Assembly (NCBI RefSeq): GCF_006385595.1
Contig: NZ_CP041046.1
Location: 1,364,001-1,428,000, forward strand
Origin: Luteibacter pinisoli
Lineage (GTDB): Bacteria > Pseudomonadota > Gammaproteobacteria > Xanthomonadales > Rhodanobacteraceae
Length of the DNA stretch: 64,000 bases
Reading direction: 5' to 3'
Part shown: positions 43,166-51,681 of the stretch, piece after piece
Layout of the letters: every line of letters starts with the position of its first letter
How positions within the stretch are numbered: position 1 is the first letter of the stretch
The notes under the pieces: model-generated
What the model was told of the DNA's origin: nothing
The model's input: only the letters and a program-made list of their open reading frames with translations
The model's database searches: none
Program-made: the position numbers and the translations under genes

Positions 43166-43876
43166 TTACGGCGCGGCACCCAGCTTGGGTGCTGCCGTCG
43201 CCGTGAATTCCCGCACGACCGACACCGTCTTCGAGCGCCGCTTGAACTCGGTCGTCACCACCAGGCGCGAGTGATCCGGCGCGATGGTGTAACGCTGCAC
43301 GATGTCGCCGCGCTTGTCGTCGCCGTGGACGATCACCACCAGGTCGTCGCCGTCCCAGCCGGCTCGCGTCGTGTCCGCCTCGTTATTCGTCGGCGTCACC
43401 ATCGGCACGCTTCGCGGGTGGCCATCGGGTGCGATGGACAGGTGACCCGGCTGGATGGCGATGTCCAGCGTGTTGGGCAGCAGGAGGGCACGACGCATCA
43501 TCTCGCCGTTGCCGCCGCCACCGGTATTCGCGCCGCCTGCGGTGTTGCCGCCACCGGCACCTGCGCCACCGCCGCCACCATGTCGGCCGCCGCCGCCCAT
43601 GCCTCCCATCCCGCCACCACCGCCACCCATGCCACCCCCACCATGCCCGTGGCCACCACTCATGCCGCCGCCACGCCCCGAACCGCTGGTGCCCGGCGAA
43701 GCGTCCGGGTCTTCACTGCGTGAGACGTCCACGACCCAGTGCCCGTCAAACCCACGCCCAGCGAGCACCTGCGGATGAAGCGGCGCCGACGTCAGCCTGA
43801 CGCCATCGGTGGCGCAGGCGGCGAGCGCCACCAGGCAGGCGGCCGACACGACACGCAAGGGAAGGAAATGGAGCAT
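43166..43876 (-). CDS. Glycine-rich lipoprotein of unknown function
   Basis: A 236-residue protein with a lipoprotein signal (SAACLVALAACATDG, lipid Cys in LAAC). The mature part has a short beta segment (LAGRGFDGHWVVDVSRSED). A roughly 60-residue low-complexity stretch of Gly with His, Met and Arg spans about residues 65-125. A C-terminal beta-rich domain follows (LDIAIQPGHLSIAPDGHPRS, GDIVQRYTIAPDHSRLVV, VVREFTATAAP). The C-terminal domain resembles those found in many Xanthomonadales lipoproteins of unknown role. The Gly stretch is likely disordered and could bind metal through its histidines, which is speculation. Confidence 0.7.
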   Translation of the reverse strand: MLHFLPLRVVSAACLVALAACATDGVRLTSAPLHPQVLAGRGFDGHWVVDVSRSEDPDASPGTSGSGRGGGMSGGHGHGGGGMGGGGGGMGGMGGGGRHGGGGGAGAGGGNTAGGANTGGGGNGEMMRRALLLPNTLDIAIQPGHLSIAPDGHPRSVPMVTPTNNEADTTRAGWDGDDLVVIVHGDDKRGDIVQRYTIAPDHSRLVVTTEFKRRSKTVSVVREFTATAAPKLGAAP

Positions 43877-43908
43877 CGAGGGTCGTCCTGATTAGGGTAT
43901 GTCATGTC

Positions 43909-43933
43909 CAACGTGACGTAGCGCGTTACGTTG
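43909..43933. promoter_or_regulatory. 25-bp inverted repeat between divergent genes
   Basis: CAACGTGACG-TAGCG-CGTTACGTTG: a 10-bp dyad with one G/T mismatch and a 5-base centre. It lies between the glycine-rich lipoprotein gene and the 148-residue membrane protein gene. A second CGGT/ACCG dyad is at 43941-43954. It has the form of an operator for a dimeric regulator, but no regulator is known. Confidence 0.45.
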
Positions 43934-44023
43934 ACCCGTGCGGTGATCAGACCGCTGACCCTCTGGCGTGAGGCCGTCCTTTGCCCCTAAAGTCGGCACC
44001 ATCACGGAGAGGGGGAAAAGGAA

Positions 44024-44470
44024 ATGGCACGCAGTTCCATTCGTTCGGACAACCGTTTCATTCCGGCTATCGGCAATCGTGCCGACGCACAGCAGGCTAT
44101 GAAAGGTGGGGCATTCGCAGCGGGCTTCGTGGCCCTGGTCAACCTCGGTATCGGGGGCTATCTGCTCCTGTCAGGGGCAGGGCACTCCGCGTTGCTCGGC
44201 GTTTCGGGTTCGGTCGTCATCGACGGGACGATTTTCGCGGTCCTCGGCGTATTCCTGTGGCGGCAGTCCATCGTCGCGGCGTGGATCGGCCTGATCCTGT
44301 TTACGCTGGAAAAGGCGTGGCAGTGGACGACCCAGCCCAAGGCGCTTGTCGGCATCGTGTTGGCGGTGGTGCTCTGGCTGGCATTCCTCAATGCCCTGCG
44401 CGGCGCACTGGCCCTTCGCCAGTTCAACCGCGAAGCCAAGGCCATCCCGGCCATGCCCGACATGCCCTAG
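44024..44470 (+). CDS. Hypothetical four-helix membrane protein
   Basis: A 148-residue protein with four hydrophobic segments (AFAAGFVALVNLGIGGYLLL, VVIDGTIFAVLGVFLW, SIVAAWIGLILFTLEKAW, LVGIVLAVVLWLAFLNALRG). It has a charged N-terminal tail and a C-terminal tail rich in Pro/Met (AKAIPAMPDMP). It looks like many small inner-membrane proteins of unknown role. A GAGGGGGAAAAGGAA region provides the ribosome binding site. Confidence 0.7.
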   Translation: MARSSIRSDNRFIPAIGNRADAQQAMKGGAFAAGFVALVNLGIGGYLLLSGAGHSALLGVSGSVVIDGTIFAVLGVFLWRQSIVAAWIGLILFTLEKAWQWTTQPKALVGIVLAVVLWLAFLNALRGALALRQFNREAKAIPAMPDMP

Positions 44471-44855
44471 CAAGCGATACACAAGCAGAAACGAAGAAGC
44501 CCCCACGCGTGGGCGTGGAGGCTTCGAAGGACCAGGCCGACGGAAGCTTTCGCTTCGAGGCAATGGAACAGGTTAGGGGTGCTTGTCATCGCATCTCCGC
44601 CTGCTGCAGCTGCCGAACCCGAAGGCCCCTCGCTGCAGACTCGCAGGTCGATTGTTCCCGACGCGACGAATGCTAGGTAGTGGATTTCTTCGTGTCAAAG
44701 CAGAACTTTCGTAGTCACTGCCGAATGTCGCCATCGCCTCGTTTTCAGTACGCGTGAGTGACGTGCTGCGTGTGCTAAGTAGATTTTCTTAGGTCTCGCA
44801 TCGTCGCACCGGGCGTATGATTCCGGCGGCGGGGGAGCTACTCGAGGGCACTACG
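44471..44855. other. Gene-free region before the Ntn amidase
   Basis: This stretch of 385 bases holds a strong imperfect hairpin at 44496-44526 (GAAGCC/GGCTTC and CCACG/CGTGG) without a T run, probably the end structure of the upstream gene. There is a small CTAAG/CTTAG dyad at 44775-44792. No ORF with coding character, tRNA or known RNA was recognised. A promoter for the downstream gene must lie here but cannot be fixed. Confidence 0.4.
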
Positions 44856-45920
44856 ATGGCCAAGAAAATGCGTAACGCATGGCTGGCTGCATGCGCAATC
44901 GCCCTGACGATCGGAGCTGCGCCGCTCGCATCAGACGCCTGCACTCGCGTCGTCTACCTCGGCAAGAACGACGACGTCATCACCGCCCGCTCGATGGACT
45001 GGAAAGTCGACGTGGGCACGAACCTGTGGGTCTTCCCGCGTGGCACGCACCACGTCGGGGAAGCGGGGCCGCACTCCATTACGTGGACCTCGAAATACGG
45101 CAGCGTCATCGCCAGCGGTTATGACGTCTCCACCACCGATGGTGCCAACGAAAAAGGCCTGATGGCCAACGTGCTGTGGCTCGTCGAGTCGTCGTACCCG
45201 AAGCCCAAAGCCGGCGACGCGACGCTGAGCATCGCCCTGTGGGCGCAGTACGTGCTGGATAACTTCGCCACCGTGGACGAAGCCGTCGCGGCGCTGGAGA
45301 AAGAGCCCTTCGTCGTGGTCACCGACGAGGTGCCGGGCGAGCCGCGCCTGGCGACGCTGCACCTGTCCATGTCCGACGCCAGCGGTGATAGCGCCATCGT
45401 GGAATACATCGGTGGCAAGCAGGTCATCCACCACGACCGCCGCTACCAGGTGATGACCAACTCACCCACGTTCGACGAGCAGCTGGCCTTGCAGTCGTAC
45501 TGGCAGGAGATCGGTGGCACGGTGATGTTGCCGGGGACCAACCGCTCTGCGGATCGTTTCGCGCGCGCGTCGTTCTACGTCAACGCGATTCCAAAGAATG
45601 ACGATCCCGACCTCGCCCTGGCGAGCGTGGTCTCGGTGATCCGCAATGCCTCCGTCCCGCTGGGGATCTCCACGCCCGACCAGCCGAACATCTCATCCAC
45701 CCGCTGGCGCACGGTGTTCGATCACAAGCGGCGGCTGTACGTATTCGAATCGGCGATGACCCCGAATACCTTCTGGGTGGACCTGAAGAAGTTGGACTTC
45801 ACCGAGGGCACGCCGGTACGCAAGCTCGACCTCGGGCCCGACCAGCGCCACACCTTTGCCGGCGAGGTCTCCGGCCAGTTCGTCCCGGCGAAGCCGTTCC
45901 GCTTCGCCGGGCTGCACTGA
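44856..45920 (+). CDS. Secreted linear amide C-N hydrolase (choloylglycine hydrolase/penicillin V acylase family)
   Basis: An Ntn hydrolase of 354 residues. The signal peptide (MAKKMRNAWLAACAIALTIG) is removed just before Cys29 (ASDA-CTRVVYLGKN), which becomes the N-terminal nucleophile. Other family residues are the Arg/Asp segment of TARSMDWKVDVGTNLW, the Asn region YQVMTNSPTFDEQLAL and the Arg of SSTRWRTVFDHKRRLYVFES. Gram-negative members act in the periplasm on N-acyl homoserine lactones or penicillin V; bile salts are less likely. The start at 44856 was chosen over 44817. Confidence 0.9.
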   Translation: MAKKMRNAWLAACAIALTIGAAPLASDACTRVVYLGKNDDVITARSMDWKVDVGTNLWVFPRGTHHVGEAGPHSITWTSKYGSVIASGYDVSTTDGANEKGLMANVLWLVESSYPKPKAGDATLSIALWAQYVLDNFATVDEAVAALEKEPFVVVTDEVPGEPRLATLHLSMSDASGDSAIVEYIGGKQVIHHDRRYQVMTNSPTFDEQLALQSYWQEIGGTVMLPGTNRSADRFARASFYVNAIPKNDDPDLALASVVSVIRNASVPLGISTPDQPNISSTRWRTVFDHKRRLYVFESAMTPNTFWVDLKKLDFTEGTPVRKLDLGPDQRHTFAGEVSGQFVPAKPFRFAGLH

Positions 45921-45923
45921 GGG

Positions 45924-46244
45924 CTAGTGCCCGCTGGCCGCGTTGGACTTATCGACGGCGCGCTTCAGCAGGAACTGCTGGATCTCCTTCTCCGACACCT
46001 TGCCCCGCTGCGTGGTATCGATCTCGGCGAAGTGGTCGGCCGTGGTCGGCATGTTGCCGGCCTTGGCCTCGGCCTGGGTCAGGAAGCCATCCTTGTCCTT
46101 GTCGGCACGCAGGAATTTCTGGTGCAGCTGCTGCTCGGCGTAGCGGGCGGCTGAGCCCGCTCCCGTCTGGGCAAGGGCCGCGAAGGGCAGGGTGAAGAGG
46201 GCGGCGGCACACAGTGCCAGGGCGCGTTTTTTCCCACTAGCCAT
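45924..46244 (-). CDS. Secreted EF-hand protein
   Basis: A 106-residue protein with signal peptide MASGKKRALALCAAALFTLP (cleavage near ALA-QT). One canonical EF-hand loop, DKDKDGFLTQAE, sits around residues 49-60, and a second degenerate loop (DTTQRGKVSEKE) follows. It probably binds calcium in the periplasm. Xanthomonadales have several such paralogues of unknown role. The start at 46244 was chosen because longer starts lack a signal peptide. It is convergent with the amidase gene. Confidence 0.82.
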   Translation of the reverse strand: MASGKKRALALCAAALFTLPFAALAQTGAGSAARYAEQQLHQKFLRADKDKDGFLTQAEAKAGNMPTTADHFAEIDTTQRGKVSEKEIQQFLLKRAVDKSNAASGH

Positions 46245-46382
46245 GAGCTGTCTCTCCGTTGGGGCGGATCGTTGGGGCGCCTGCCGACGGTACCCGCTTG
46301 GCCCGACCTGCTCAAGGATTGACCAGCCGGGCCGATAAATCAGGGGTACACTCGGGCATGGCCGGGGGGCCATGGGGGTTAG

Positions 46383-46910
46383 ATGATGACTGGAACGGAA
46401 GCACGGCAGCGAGCGCGTGAGGCGCTCGCGCAGGTGAAGGCCAGGGTGGCCAGTCACAAACAGGTGGACCCGTTTTTCCTGGACCTGTGCCTGGGCGAGG
46501 CGCCCGTGGGCGGCTGGGCCGCGGTCGGCCATGCCGTGACCCAGGTGGGTCGCGTCGATGCCGCCGGTGCCTATACGCCGTCGCCCTGCCAGCAGGCCCT
46601 GCAGGGCCGGGACGTCCCGAGCATCGTCACCCAGGTCTACCTCGGCCCCGCTGCCATGCGCGGCCGCTATGACTACCCCAGCCTCCACCGCGCCCTCCCC
46701 GAGACCGTCATGTGGCTCATGGAGAATGTCCGCGGGGAGAAGGGTGGCGCGCCGCGCATCTATATCCAGGTACCCGACGGCGTCGAGGCACTGGAGCACG
46801 CGCCGGATGACACCCTGGCTATCCTCGAATTGCTGGCCGGCCTGCCCCTCGAAGGCGTGGCGCTGGCCGAAGACCCCACCGAATCCCCGGACACCCCGCA
46901 TGAGTCTTGA
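46383..46910 (+). CDS. Hypothetical protein coupled to the diguanylate cyclase
   Basis: A 175-residue cytoplasmic protein, not recognised. It has an N-terminal basic helix (EARQRAREALAQVKARVASH) and a core with DPFFLDLCLGEAPVGGWAAV, TQVYLGPAAMRGRYDYPSLH, WLMENVRGEKGGAPRIYIQV and an acidic C-terminus (EDPTESPDTPHES). No membrane segment is visible. Its end overlaps the start of the PAS-GGDEF gene by 11 bases, so translation of the two is likely coupled. A role linked to the cyclase is inferred from this arrangement only. Confidence 0.65.
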   Translation: MMTGTEARQRAREALAQVKARVASHKQVDPFFLDLCLGEAPVGGWAAVGHAVTQVGRVDAAGAYTPSPCQQALQGRDVPSIVTQVYLGPAAMRGRYDYPSLHRALPETVMWLMENVRGEKGGAPRIYIQVPDGVEALEHAPDDTLAILELLAGLPLEGVALAEDPTESPDTPHES

Positions 46911-47844
46911 CGACGCGATCCTTACCGAAGACCTCGGGGTGTACAAAACCCTGCTGGAATCCACCCGCGCCATTCCCTGGAAAATCGAGTGGGCCTCGCT
47001 GCGCTTCGCCTACATCGGCCCGCAGATCGAAGAGCTGCTGGGCTGGGCGCCGCAGTCGTGGCAGACAGTGCAGGACTGGGCCGATCGCATGCACCCGGAA
47101 GACCGCGAGTGGGTCTTCAATTTCTGCGTGGCGCAGTCGCAGGCGGGTATCGACCACGAAGCCGACTACCGCGCCCTGCGTAAGGACGGCGAGTTCGTCT
47201 GGATTCGCGACGTGGTCCACGTGGTCCGTAATGAGGACGGCACGCCGAACGCGCTGATCGGTTTCATGTTCGACATCTCCGAGCGCAAGCGCACCGAGGA
47301 AAAACTCCTCGACATGCAGCGCGAACTCGAAGAACTGTCCTTCAAGGACGGCCTCACCGGCGTGGCCAACCGCCGCCGCTTCGACATGGTGGTGGAAGCG
47401 CGCTGGCGCGATACCCGCCAGGCGCATCAGCCGCTGTCCGTCGTCGTGCTCGATATCGATTTTTTCAAGCAGTACAACGACCACTACGGCCACCTGGAAG
47501 GCGACGAGTGCCTCAAGCGCGTCGCCCAGGCGTTGGCCGGCATCGTCCGTGGCCCGGACGACCTGCTTTGTCGCTTCGGTGGCGAAGAGTTCGTGCTGCT
47601 GCTGCCGAACACCGACGAAGCCACCGCCATGGCCATGGCGTGGCGTTGCCTGGACCGCCTCGACAAGGCCCTGATCCCGCACGCGGGCGTGGGCCCGGAC
47701 AAGCGCCTGACCCTGAGCGCCGGCGTCAACACCATCATCCCGAAGGAGGGCGATGAAGTGTTGCCCTTCATCGCCCGTGCCGATCGCCGTCTTTACCTGG
47801 CGAAGGAACGCGGCCGCCACCGCGTGGTGGCCGACGGCGCCTGA
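46900..47844 (+). CDS. PAS-GGDEF diguanylate cyclase
   Basis: A 314-residue cytoplasmic enzyme making c-di-GMP from two GTP. A PAS domain (about 15-130; FAYIGPQIEELLGWAPQSW, HPEDREWVFNFC, GFMFDISERKRTEEK) is followed by a signalling helix. The GGDEF domain has LSFKDGLTGVANRRRFDMV, VVLDIDFFKQYNDHYGHLEG and the active GGEEF at 227-231. The RxxD inhibitory site is displaced: Arg is at -10 instead of -9 relative to GGEEF (RGPDDLLCRF), so product inhibition may be weak. The ATG at 46900 overlaps the upstream hypothetical gene. Confidence 0.93.
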   Translation: MSLDDAILTEDLGVYKTLLESTRAIPWKIEWASLRFAYIGPQIEELLGWAPQSWQTVQDWADRMHPEDREWVFNFCVAQSQAGIDHEADYRALRKDGEFVWIRDVVHVVRNEDGTPNALIGFMFDISERKRTEEKLLDMQRELEELSFKDGLTGVANRRRFDMVVEARWRDTRQAHQPLSVVVLDIDFFKQYNDHYGHLEGDECLKRVAQALAGIVRGPDDLLCRFGGEEFVLLLPNTDEATAMAMAWRCLDRLDKALIPHAGVGPDKRLTLSAGVNTIIPKEGDEVLPFIARADRRLYLAKERGRHRVVADGA

Positions 47845-47853
47845 GCGGCGCCT

Positions 47854-49089
47854 TCAGTAGAGGACGCGCGCCCGCAGTGTGCCGTCGATGGCCGCCAGTT
47901 CGTCCTTCAATGCAGCGGCGTGTTCCTCGGTGGTGGTGACGTCGATCACCACGTAGCCGACCTGCGCCGAGGTCTGCAGGTACTGGCCGTCGATGTTCAC
48001 GGCCGCGCGCGAGAACACCTCGTTCACCCGGGAAAGCACGCCGGGGATGTTGCGGTGGATATGCAACAGGCGGCGGCTGGTCGGGTGGCCGGGCAGGGAC
48101 ACCTCGGGGAAGTTGATGGCCGACAGCGTGCTGCCGTTATCGCTGTAGCGCACCAGCTTGGAGGCGACCTCGATGCCGATGTTTTCCTGCGCTTCGCCGG
48201 TGCTGCCGCCGACGTGCGGGGTAAGGATCACGTTGTCCATGCCGACCAGCGGCGACACGAACGGATCGTCGTTGCCCTTGGGCTCCACGGGGAAGACGTC
48301 GATGGCGGCGCCGGCAAGATGCTTCGAGCGCAACGCGGCAGCTAGCGCATCAATGTCGACGACGGTGCCGCGCGAGGCGTTCACCAGCATGCTGCCCGGG
48401 CGGAGCCGGGCGATTTCGGCCGCGCCGATCATCAGCTTGGTCTGGGCGGTTTCCGGCACGTGCAGGGTCACCACGTCGGCGCGCTCGAGCAGGTCGTCCA
48501 GGCTGGAGGCAGGGCGTGCATTGCCGAGCGAGAGTTTGGCTTCGATGTCGTGGAAGATCACCCGCATGCCCAGCGATTCGGCCAGCACGCCGACCTGGGT
48601 GCCGATGTGGCCATAGCCGACGATGCCGAGCACCTTGTCGCGCACCTCGAAGCTGCCCGCGGCCGACTTCGACCAGCCGCCGCGGTGGCATTCGGCGTTC
48701 TTCTCCGGGATGCGGCGCATCAGCATGATCGTTTCGGCGATGACCAGTTCGGCCACGCTGCGGGTGTTGGAGTAGGGCGCGTTGAAGACGGGGACGCCCA
48801 GCCGCTCGGCCTCGGCCGAATCCACCTGGTTGGTTCCGATGCAGAAGCAGCCCACGGCGATCAGGCGTCGGGCCTCGGCCAGCACCTCGGCGCTGAGGTG
48901 GGTACGTGAGCGGATGCCGACGATATGCGCATCGGCGATGCGTTCGCGCAGCTCGTCCTCGGGCAGCGACTTCTCGTGGAACTCGATCTGGGTGTAACCG
49001 GCCTGGCGGAAGGTATCCAGCGCACTGCGGCTGACGCCCTCCAGGAGCAGAACCTTGATGTCCTCTTTGGGGTACGACGTGCGCTTCAT
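47854..49089 (-). CDS. serA: D-3-phosphoglycerate dehydrogenase (E. coli type)
   Basis: First enzyme of serine synthesis, oxidising 3-phosphoglycerate with NAD. The 411 residues show the substrate-domain SRTHLSAEVL, the NAD site GIVGYGHIGTQVG, the catalytic blocks LVNASRGTVVDIDALAAAL and ILTPHVGGSTGEAQENIG, and a C-terminal ACT domain (HIHRNIPGVLSRVNEVFS) that gives feedback inhibition by serine. Enzymes of this type also reduce 2-oxoglutarate to D-2-hydroxyglutarate. The divergent neighbour is a dehydrogenase of the type that removes this product. Confidence 0.96.
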   Translation of the reverse strand: MKRTSYPKEDIKVLLLEGVSRSALDTFRQAGYTQIEFHEKSLPEDELRERIADAHIVGIRSRTHLSAEVLAEARRLIAVGCFCIGTNQVDSAEAERLGVPVFNAPYSNTRSVAELVIAETIMLMRRIPEKNAECHRGGWSKSAAGSFEVRDKVLGIVGYGHIGTQVGVLAESLGMRVIFHDIEAKLSLGNARPASSLDDLLERADVVTLHVPETAQTKLMIGAAEIARLRPGSMLVNASRGTVVDIDALAAALRSKHLAGAAIDVFPVEPKGNDDPFVSPLVGMDNVILTPHVGGSTGEAQENIGIEVASKLVRYSDNGSTLSAINFPEVSLPGHPTSRRLLHIHRNIPGVLSRVNEVFSRAAVNIDGQYLQTSAQVGYVVIDVTTTEEHAAALKDELAAIDGTLRARVLY

Positions 49090-49212
49090 GACCAGCCCGG
49101 TTTGCTGCGGAACGAAGCCCCACTATGCCAGAACGTGACCGGGATGTTGCAGTGCAGTGGACGGCTGGCGGCGGCACTGGCACCCTCGGGTGGAACCCTT
49201 TGCGAGAGCCCC

Positions 49213-50595
49213 ATGAGCGATCCGCGCCTGACTGAACTGGCCCGTCTGCTGCCCGGCCTGAAGCTATCCACCGACCCGGGCGACCTGGAGCACCACGGCC
49301 GCGACTGGACCCGGCGCTGGACCCCCGCGCCCATCGCCATCGCGTATCCGGCGGATACGACCGAGGTGCAGGGCATCGTGCGCTGGGCCAACGACCACCA
49401 CGTGGCCATCGTGCCCTCCGGCGGCCGCACGGGCCTGTCCGGCGGTGCGGTCGCGGCGGCGGGTGAGCTGGTGGTGAGCCTGGACCGGATGAACAAGGTG
49501 CTCGACTTCAACGCCGTGGACCGCACGCTCACGGTGCAGCCCGGTATCGCCCTTGAGGCGGTGCACAACGCGGCCCGCGAGCACGGCCTCATCTATCCGG
49601 TGGACTTCGCCGCGCGAGGCTCCTGCCAGATCGGCGGCAACATCGCCACGAACGCGGGCGGCATCCGGGTGATCCGCTACGGCAACACCCGGCAGTGGAT
49701 CGCCGGCCTGAAGGTGGTGACCGGCTCAGGCGAGCTGCTGGACCTCAACAAAGGCCTGGTGAAGAACGCCTCCGGCTATGACCTGCGCCACCTCATGATC
49801 GGTTCGGAAGGCACCCTGGGCATCGTCGTGGAAGCGACGCTGGCGCTTACGTCGCCGCCGCCGGCGTCGCAGGTGATGCTGCTCGCCGTGCCGGCGATGG
49901 ATGCGCTGATGAAGGTATTTGCCGAAGCCCAGCACCGCCTGCGCCTGGAAGCCTTCGAGTTCTTCACCGACCGGGCGCTGGAACATGTGACGGCGCACGG
50001 GGCGCAGGCCCCGTTTGCCGAGGCGTACCCGTTCTACGTGGTCGCCGAATTCGATGCGGCGGACGAGAAGGCCGAGGCCGCCGCCCTGGCCTTCTTCGAG
50101 CAATGCATGGAGGAGGGCTGGGTCGTGGATGGCGTCATCTCGTCGTCCGACGCCCAGGCCGCCGCCTTGTGGCGGCTGCGCGAGGGCATCACCGAGAGCC
50201 TGGCGGCGTACAAGCCGTACAAGAACGATATTTCCGTGCGCATCTCGCGGGTCCCGGCGTTCATGGCCGAGATGCAGGCCCTGCTCGCCGAGGGCTATCC
50301 GGACTTCGATGTGGTCTGGTTCGGCCATATCGGCGACGGCAACCTGCACATCAACGTGCTCAAACCGGAGGGCCTGGACTACCCGGCGTTCGTCGCCCAG
50401 TGCGAGCAGGTGACGGCGCTGCTGGTGGACACCCTGGCCCGGCACGAGGGCAGCATCTCGGCCGAGCACGGCATCGGGCTGGTGAAAAAGCCCTGGCTAA
50501 GCAGCGTCCGCTCGCCTGCCGAGATCGCCCTGATGGCCGGGATCAAGAAGGTGCTGGACCCGAACGGCATCCTGAACCCCGGGAAGCTGCTTTGA
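49213..50595 (+). CDS. FAD-linked oxidase, D-2-hydroxyglutarate dehydrogenase-like
   Basis: A 460-residue flavoprotein with an FAD_binding_4 domain (IVPSGGRTGLSGGAVAAAGE, GSCQIGGNIATNAGGIRVIR, VKNASGYDLRHLMIGSEGTL) and the FAD-oxidase C-terminal domain (WFGHIGDGNLHINVLKPEGL, SAEHGIGLVKKPWLS). Family members oxidise D-lactate, glycolate or D-2-hydroxyglutarate. Its divergent position to serA supports D-2-hydroxyglutarate, as in Pseudomonas, where the two enzymes are coupled. The ATG at 49213 was chosen; the ORF upstream of it overlaps serA. Confidence 0.85.
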   Translation: MSDPRLTELARLLPGLKLSTDPGDLEHHGRDWTRRWTPAPIAIAYPADTTEVQGIVRWANDHHVAIVPSGGRTGLSGGAVAAAGELVVSLDRMNKVLDFNAVDRTLTVQPGIALEAVHNAAREHGLIYPVDFAARGSCQIGGNIATNAGGIRVIRYGNTRQWIAGLKVVTGSGELLDLNKGLVKNASGYDLRHLMIGSEGTLGIVVEATLALTSPPPASQVMLLAVPAMDALMKVFAEAQHRLRLEAFEFFTDRALEHVTAHGAQAPFAEAYPFYVVAEFDAADEKAEAAALAFFEQCMEEGWVVDGVISSSDAQAAALWRLREGITESLAAYKPYKNDISVRISRVPAFMAEMQALLAEGYPDFDVVWFGHIGDGNLHINVLKPEGLDYPAFVAQCEQVTALLVDTLARHEGSISAEHGIGLVKKPWLSSVRSPAEIALMAGIKKVLDPNGILNPGKLL

Positions 50596-50663
50596 CGAAA
50601 AGCTGACACCTAACCCGGGGGCCACTACCCTTAACACCTCCCATTTCCCCAAGGCACGCCCCC

Positions 50664-51620
50664 ATGGCCCCGGACGCCACCGACCTGTACCCCGCGATCG
50701 AGCCCTACGATGTCGGCTCGCTCAAGGTCTCCGACCTGCACACGCTGTACTACGAGCAGAGCGGCAACCCGAACGGCAAGCCGGTGGTGTTCCTGCACGG
50801 CGGCCCGGGCGGCGGCACCAACCCGCGCTGCCGCCGCTTCTTCGACCCGAAGAAGTACCGCATCGTCCTGTTCGACCAGCGCGGCTGTGGCAAGTCCACC
50901 CCGCACGCCGAGCTCACCGACAACACCACGTGGGATCTCGTCGAAGATATCGAGCGCCTGCGCAAGCACCTGGGCATCGATACCTGGCAGGTCTTCGGTG
51001 GCTCGTGGGGTTCCACGCTGGCGCTGGCCTACGCCCAGACCCACCCGAAGCAGGTGAGCGAACTGGTGCTGCGTGGCATCTTCATGCTCCGCCGCACCGA
51101 GCTGGAGTGGTTCTACCAGGGCGGTTGCGACCAGCTTTACCCGGATGCGTGGGAAACCTATCTCTCGGCCATCCCGCCGGCCGAGCATGGCGACCTGATC
51201 AGCGCCTACCATCGCCGCCTCACCAGCCCGGACGCCGCCACGCGCGTCGCCGCGGCGCGTGCATGGTCGGTGTGGGAAGCGGCGACGAGCTATCTCTACC
51301 AGGACGAAGGCCACATGGCCTCGAGTGGTGAAGACGAGTTCGCGCTCGCGTTTGCCCGCATCGAATGCCATTACTTCGTCAATGCCGGCTTCTTCGAAGT
51401 GGACGGCCAGCTGCTGCGTGACGTGCACAAGATCCGGCATATCCCGACGGTGATTGTGCAGGGCCGCTACGACGTGGTCTGCCCGGTGCGCAGTGCGTGG
51501 GACCTGCACCGTGCCTTCCCGGAAGCCGAGCTGCGCATCGTCCAGGACGCGGGCCATTCCGCGTTCGAGCCGGGCATCACCCGCGAGCTCGTCCGCGCCA
51601 CCAACCAGTTCGCCAAATAA
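50664..51620 (+). CDS. pip: Prolyl aminopeptidase
   Basis: A cytoplasmic serine peptidase of family S33 releasing N-terminal proline from peptides. The 318 residues carry the oxyanion segment VVFLHGGPGGGTNPRCRRFF, DQRGCGKSTPHAEL, the nucleophile GGSWGSTLALAYAQTHP, the Asp in VQGRYDVVCPVRS and the His in DAGHSAFEPG. This matches Xanthomonas Pip closely in length and motifs. A strong bidirectional terminator follows. Confidence 0.95.
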   Translation: MAPDATDLYPAIEPYDVGSLKVSDLHTLYYEQSGNPNGKPVVFLHGGPGGGTNPRCRRFFDPKKYRIVLFDQRGCGKSTPHAELTDNTTWDLVEDIERLRKHLGIDTWQVFGGSWGSTLALAYAQTHPKQVSELVLRGIFMLRRTELEWFYQGGCDQLYPDAWETYLSAIPPAEHGDLISAYHRRLTSPDAATRVAAARAWSVWEAATSYLYQDEGHMASSGEDEFALAFARIECHYFVNAGFFEVDGQLLRDVHKIRHIPTVIVQGRYDVVCPVRSAWDLHRAFPEAELRIVQDAGHSAFEPGITRELVRATNQFAK

Positions 51621-51630
51621 CCCGGCGCAC

Positions 51631-51669
51631 AAAAAAAGGGGCGCCCGGTGTTTGCCGGGCGCCCCTTTT
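51631..51669. terminator. Bidirectional terminator between pip and the nuclease gene
   Basis: AGGGGCGCCCGG and CCGGGCGCCCCT form a 12-bp stem flanked by A on the left and T on the right. Confidence 0.92.
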
Positions 51670-51681
51670 TGCATCACGCGA

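Noticed and set aside
44496..44526. The hairpin after the four-helix membrane protein gene as an intrinsic terminator
   Set aside because: The stem is long but no T run follows on either side, so intrinsic termination is not supported.
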